Positions 41,363 to 44,243 of a stretch of DNA of 44,243 nucleotides are shown here, one piece after another (the stretch's first letter is position 1; every line of letters begins with the position of its first letter). Origin of the DNA: Aporhodopirellula sallentina SM41 (GTDB lineage: Bacteria > Planctomycetota > Planctomycetia > Pirellulales > Pirellulaceae); NCBI RefSeq assembly GCF_000346505.1, contig NZ_ANOH01000067.1, positions 1-44,243 on the forward strand, read 5' to 3'. Made by a program: the position numbers and the translations under genes. The notes below the pieces were generated by a model. The model saw nothing but the letters and a program-made list of their open reading frames with translations, was not told the origin of the DNA and ran no database searches.

Positions 41363-43057
41363 CTATTCGCCTTTCCAAGTTTGGATATTCCGCTTGTTGG
41401 CTTCGAGTTCTTTCAAGCGGCGTTGGAGGTAGCGGTGCGAGACCTCCACCGCTTCGGCTCGATCGGCTTCGTCATAGTCCCAGAACTGTTGCACAATCTC
41501 TTCGCATTTCGGGTAGTGTGATCCATCGTCACCGACACGTTGTCGTGTTTCGGCGAGACGTTTTTTCAGCTCAGCGACTAAACCGGCATGCTCTGGGTTG
41601 TCGATCAAGTTCGTCGTTTCGTGTGGGTCATTCACCAAATCATACAACTCCCAACCGGCGGGAGTTTGATATCCGCCGTCGTAGTTGCAGCCGTAGTAGT
41701 AGATCAGTTTGTGTGTCTTGGTTCGGATGCCCATGTGAGCAGGATTGTCGTGATGCGCCATGTGCATCCAGTACCGGTAGTACGCTTCTTGCTTCCAGTC
41801 GCCTGGTTCGTTTCCAGTCTCCAGCAATGACTTGAACGACCGACCTTGCACAGAATCGGGGATCGTGGCGCCTGCGAAGTCGAGCATTGTCGGACCGTAG
41901 TCGACGTTTTCGATAATGGTGTCGAAGGTTTGGCCGGCGGGTACGGTTTCGGGGTAACGAACAAGAAACGGCATCCGCTGCGATTCCTCGAACATCCACC
42001 GTTTGTCTTGGTAGTCGTGTTCGCCGAGCATGAAGCCTTGGTCACCGGTGTAGATAATTACTGTGTTGTCGAGTTCGCCGGTGGACTCGAGATAAGCAAA
42101 CAGGCGACCAAGGTTATCATCGATTCCCTTGACGCAACGCAGGTACTTTTTGAGGTACGCGTTGTAGGCAAACCGGGTGTTCTCCTCGTCGGTGTAGTTT
42201 TTCGGATCGAAATTCTCAGGGAACTCGTTTGGATACAGTTTCGGCAGGTCCATCAAGTACGACCGCCGTGGATTGCGACTGCCGATGGAAGTGCCGATGT
42301 GCGGCAGCAACTCGTCGTTCGCGCCACGTGTCGCGATCGACCCGAATCGCGGATCACGCTTCCACAGCGTTTCTGGCTCGGGGATGTTGATGTCTGCCAA
42401 GTACGACTCGTAACGATGTGCGTTGTCGAAGTAGTCGTGAGGCGCCTTGTAGTGATGCATCAGGAAAAACGGCTTGTCTTCATCACGACCGTCTTTGAGC
42501 CAGTCGAGCGTGAGGTCGGTAATGGCATCGGTAGAATGCTTGCCATCGAATTTGATCGTGTTCTTTCCCCAAGGCTTGTCACCACGAACGCGGAAATCAG
42601 GGTTGTGGTAGTGCCCTTGGCCGGGCAGAACGCAGTAGTAGTCGAAATCTGCAGGCTCGACCTTGAGGTGCCACTTCCCGATCATCGCGGTTTGATAGCC
42701 GGCCTTTTTCATTTGAATCGGGAGCATTTGCTTGCCCGGTTTGACGGATCCCCCGAGATCGAATGCACCGTTGATATGGTTGTACTGTCCGGTCAGAACA
42801 CAAGCACGCGAGGGTGAGCAAATGGAGTTGGTACAAAACGCGTTGGTAAACATCGCACCTTCTTTTGCAAGTCGGTCAATGTTGGGTGTCGGTGCGACTT
42901 CAGCGAGTCGGCCCCCGTACGCGGAGATTGCGTGGGCAGCGTGATCATCCGACATGATATAGAGAACATTCGGACGATCGGCGGATACGCTCGAGACGGC
43001 AGCAAGCATCGCAGCCACAAACAGAGAGCTGCGGCAGAACAGCATTCGCAAATTCAT
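41363..43057 (-). CDS. Exported type I sulfatase (S1 family)
   Basis: The ATG at 43057 gives 564 residues, preceded by an AAAGGTG ribosome-binding-like sequence and starting with a signal peptide (LFVAAMLAAVSSVSA, cleavage before DRP); the frame extends 28 codons upstream without family-like sequence. Motifs: RPNVLYIMSDDHAAHAIS (metal), TNSICSPSRACVLTGQYNH with Cys80 of C-S-P-S-R as formylglycine site, IGKWHLKVEP, and VIIYTGDQGFMLGEHDYQDK. The C-terminus GWELYDLVNDPHETTNLIDN is typical. It resembles planctomycete sulfatases of the arylsulfatase A / N-acetylglucosamine-6-sulfatase type. It stands alone, outside the galactan operon, so the substrate cannot be told from context. Confidence 0.92.
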   Translation of the reverse strand: MNLRMLFCRSSLFVAAMLAAVSSVSADRPNVLYIMSDDHAAHAISAYGGRLAEVAPTPNIDRLAKEGAMFTNAFCTNSICSPSRACVLTGQYNHINGAFDLGGSVKPGKQMLPIQMKKAGYQTAMIGKWHLKVEPADFDYYCVLPGQGHYHNPDFRVRGDKPWGKNTIKFDGKHSTDAITDLTLDWLKDGRDEDKPFFLMHHYKAPHDYFDNAHRYESYLADINIPEPETLWKRDPRFGSIATRGANDELLPHIGTSIGSRNPRRSYLMDLPKLYPNEFPENFDPKNYTDEENTRFAYNAYLKKYLRCVKGIDDNLGRLFAYLESTGELDNTVIIYTGDQGFMLGEHDYQDKRWMFEESQRMPFLVRYPETVPAGQTFDTIIENVDYGPTMLDFAGATIPDSVQGRSFKSLLETGNEPGDWKQEAYYRYWMHMAHHDNPAHMGIRTKTHKLIYYYGCNYDGGYQTPAGWELYDLVNDPHETTNLIDNPEHAGLVAELKKRLAETRQRVGDDGSHYPKCEEIVQQFWDYDEADRAEAVEVSHRYLQRRLKELEANKRNIQTWKGE

Positions 43058-43707
43058 GTTTTGCACCTTTGGGGGTGGTGATAGGGTTTCGTGAACGAGA
43101 GGTTTGCGTGACAGCAGCGCGGGTTGCTGAAACGCACGCAAACGTTACGCAACAACATCCTTTCCGGTGGGCAATGGCTTCACCATCGGTCGCGGCAGCA
43201 ACGCCATGCAATGGCAACGACTTGAACAGTCTGACCGAGCCAACGAGTCCGCACCGCTTAGGCGAGTTTAACCGCCTGTCGATCGTGATTCATTACCCCG
43301 GCGTAGCAGATCGTCGAGATTGCAAGAGTTATTCGAATGACTCCGGCGCGGCGCACTGCATAGACTTCACAAAAGGGACACGCATGCTTTCGACCATTAT
43401 GAAGCGTTGGCCGAAAGGTCACACAGAGCATATGTCCCAGACGCTCGATCTGTGAACAAGAATCTTCGAAACCTGAGGCAGGTCTATACAGCAGGCGATC
43501 AGTCGCCTTGCTGACAATGCGAACTTTGGACCAATTCGAACGGGTTGGGAACGGAATCGTCGCTGCGGATCAGCGTGGGATGTCTCGTTTGCGCGGTATT
43601 ATCCGCGGCTAACGCCGATCGGCTGATGGGTGCTGAACCGACTGTCAACGCATCGATTGAGGTGAGGTGGTTCACGACCGGCGGAGCGGCTTGGCTGTGT
43701 TGAGGTG

Positions 43708-43738
43708 GTAGGTGCGAGTCTTGGAAAGACTCGCCTAC
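43708..43738. repeat. Short palindromic repeat, REP-like
   Basis: GTAGGTGCGAGTCTT folds back on AAGACTCGCCTAC with one mismatched or bulged base and a tiny loop. Its minus-strand frame reads VGESFQDSHLPP, a peptide string I recall from small spurious reading frames in Rhodopirellula genomes, so it is probably a dispersed repeat. Confidence 0.45.
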
Positions 43739-43756
43739 GTGGGCTGTGCGCGCATG

Positions 43757-43790
43757 AAAAAACCGCGTGAGCGGGAGGCTCACGCGGTTT
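43757..43790 (-). terminator. Rho-independent terminator of the YTV-repeat gene
   Basis: AAACCGCGTGAGC (43760-43772) pairs perfectly with GCTCACGCGGTTT (43778-43790) around the loop GGGAG. Read on the minus strand, the 13-bp stem is followed by a run of six T (43757-43762, the first three overlapping the stem base). It lies 60 bp after the stop of the gene at 43851. Confidence 0.88.
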
Positions 43791-43850
43791 CGTAGATTCA
43801 TGGTTTGGCGAGTCCTAGCGAGAGCTTGGATCGCCGGGGAGCGTCAAGAA

Positions 43851-44243
43851 CTAGCCGCCACAGCTGGTGCAACCGGCACCGGCTTCCATGACAGGAGCAG
43901 CTTGAACAGGAGCCGACTGATAGACAGGAGCCGATTCCATCACAGGAGCGCTCTCGTAGCTGACAGCAGCAGGTGCGCTGTAGACGGGAACTTGGACGGT
44001 AGTCGGAACTTGCTTGCAGACCTGAACTTGAACTTCCTTCATCGTGGTCACTGGGACGCACACGCTGTAGGTTTCTGGCACTTCTTCGGTGACAGTGTCA
44101 TAGACAGTCACGTTGTAAGTACGAGTACGAGTTTCAGGCACGCAGACGGTGTACGAAACTTCGCGGGTGCGTTGTTGCGTTTCCATGCGAGTCTTGTTGA
44201 CCGTACGAGTACGCTCTTCAGTCGTCATGGTCGTTTGTGGGAC
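43851..44243 (-). CDS. YTV-repeat protein, 3' part
   Basis: The frame is open to the window end (VPQTT precedes the first Met), so the N-terminus is missing and 130 residues are visible. It is a low-complexity protein of repeated Thr/Arg/Val strands, such as RTRTVNKTRMETQQRTREVS, YTVCVPETRTRTYNVTVYDT, EEVPETYSVCVPV, which match the YTV repeat family described from Rhodopirellula. The end is rich in Ala/Pro/Val/Ser (APVMESAPVYQSAPVQAAPV) and closes with a cysteine pair (GAGCTSCGG). Paired Cys in YTVCVP units suggest disulfide cross-linking, and such proteins are thought to belong to the planctomycete cell envelope; this is not proven. A strong terminator follows. Confidence 0.85.
   Translation of the reverse strand, partial: VPQTTMTTEERTRTVNKTRMETQQRTREVSYTVCVPETRTRTYNVTVYDTVTEEVPETYSVCVPVTTMKEVQVQVCKQVPTTVQVPVYSAPAAVSYESAPVMESAPVYQSAPVQAAPVMEAGAGCTSCGG

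Larger units (their letters stand above)
43058..43850. other. Intergenic region between the sulfatase and YTV-repeat genes
   Basis: Frames of 128 codons (43069-43455, +) and 100 codons (43499-43801, -) look spurious; the second reads through two hairpins. An imperfect hairpin lies at 43489-43513 (CAGCAGGCGA with TCGCCTTGCTG). Promoter for the sulfatase is expected near 43060-43200. Confidence 0.45.

Noticed and set aside
43069-43455. 128-codon plus-strand frame near the sulfatase start
   Set aside because: Runs through the sulfatase promoter region, unusual composition and no recognisable family.
43499-43801. 100-codon minus-strand frame
   Set aside because: It spans the palindromic repeat and the terminator of the adjacent gene, and its peptide comes from the repeat. 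No domain or signal sequence.

Overview
The window looks like a chromosomal piece of a marine planctomycete, most likely a Pirellulaceae member (Rhodopirellula-like). This is inferred from the mix of families: a YTV-type repeat protein, several formylglycine sulfatases, sodium:solute symporters beside sugar-operon regulators of the XylR type, Tat-exported Gfo/Idh/MocA oxidoreductases, ThuA and PmoA/DUF6807 proteins, a leucine-rich-repeat lipoprotein, and few clear Shine-Dalgarno sites. No tRNA, rRNA, CRISPR array, transposase or integrase was seen. LAYOUT: 1-5.1 kb holds housekeeping or accessory genes: the end of a siderophore-interacting flavoprotein, an NmrA/QOR2-like reductase, an exported alkylsulfatase-like metallo-beta-lactamase protein, a DUF2071 protein, and a small unknown gene followed by a macro-domain-like protein. 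5.2-11.0 kb (minus strand) is an L-fucose-type unit: sodium symporter, sugar-binding protein, L-fuconate dehydratase and GH29 alpha-L-fucosidase, with a divergent XylR-type regulator at 11.3-12.5 kb. 12.6-27.9 kb (minus strand) is an eight-gene operon-like block with short gaps or 4-bp ATGA overlaps: sodium symporter, FAD-dependent oxidoreductase, GH2, GH43-like propeller protein, GH16, GH117, a large BNR-propeller protein and a sulfatase. GH117, an agarase/carrageenase-type GH16, GH2 and a sulfatase together point to a sulfated red-algal galactan (agar, porphyran or similar). A second XylR-type regulator and a second GH117 lie divergently at 28.3-30.9 kb. 31.2-37.7 kb holds an AraC regulator divergent from a ThuA - sugar isomerase-like - Gfo/Idh/MocA - LRR lipoprotein - DUF6807 operon. 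37.7-44.2 kb carries a sulfatase gene remnant, an orphan ParA-like ATPase, a glutathione-independent formaldehyde dehydrogenase, a structured intergenic region, a second intact sulfatase, and a YTV-repeat protein cut by the window end behind a clear Rho-independent terminator. HOW IT FITS: exported GH16, GH2, GH117, BNR and sulfatase proteins would desulfate and depolymerise the galactan outside the cytoplasm; the symporter would import products and the FAD enzyme would act inside. The neighbouring fucose unit may serve fucose or its 6-hydroxy analogue L-galactose, which is a component of red-algal galactans (inference). The most unusual observation is in the GH16 enzyme: a block of about 161 residues of discoidin (F5/8C) type is inserted into the catalytic fold, and its C-terminal half precedes its N-terminal half, as expected for a nested, circularly permuted carbohydrate-binding domain. 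Other points are a sugar-binding protein paired with a sodium symporter instead of an ABC transporter, and a second GH117 copy lacking a conserved Asp.
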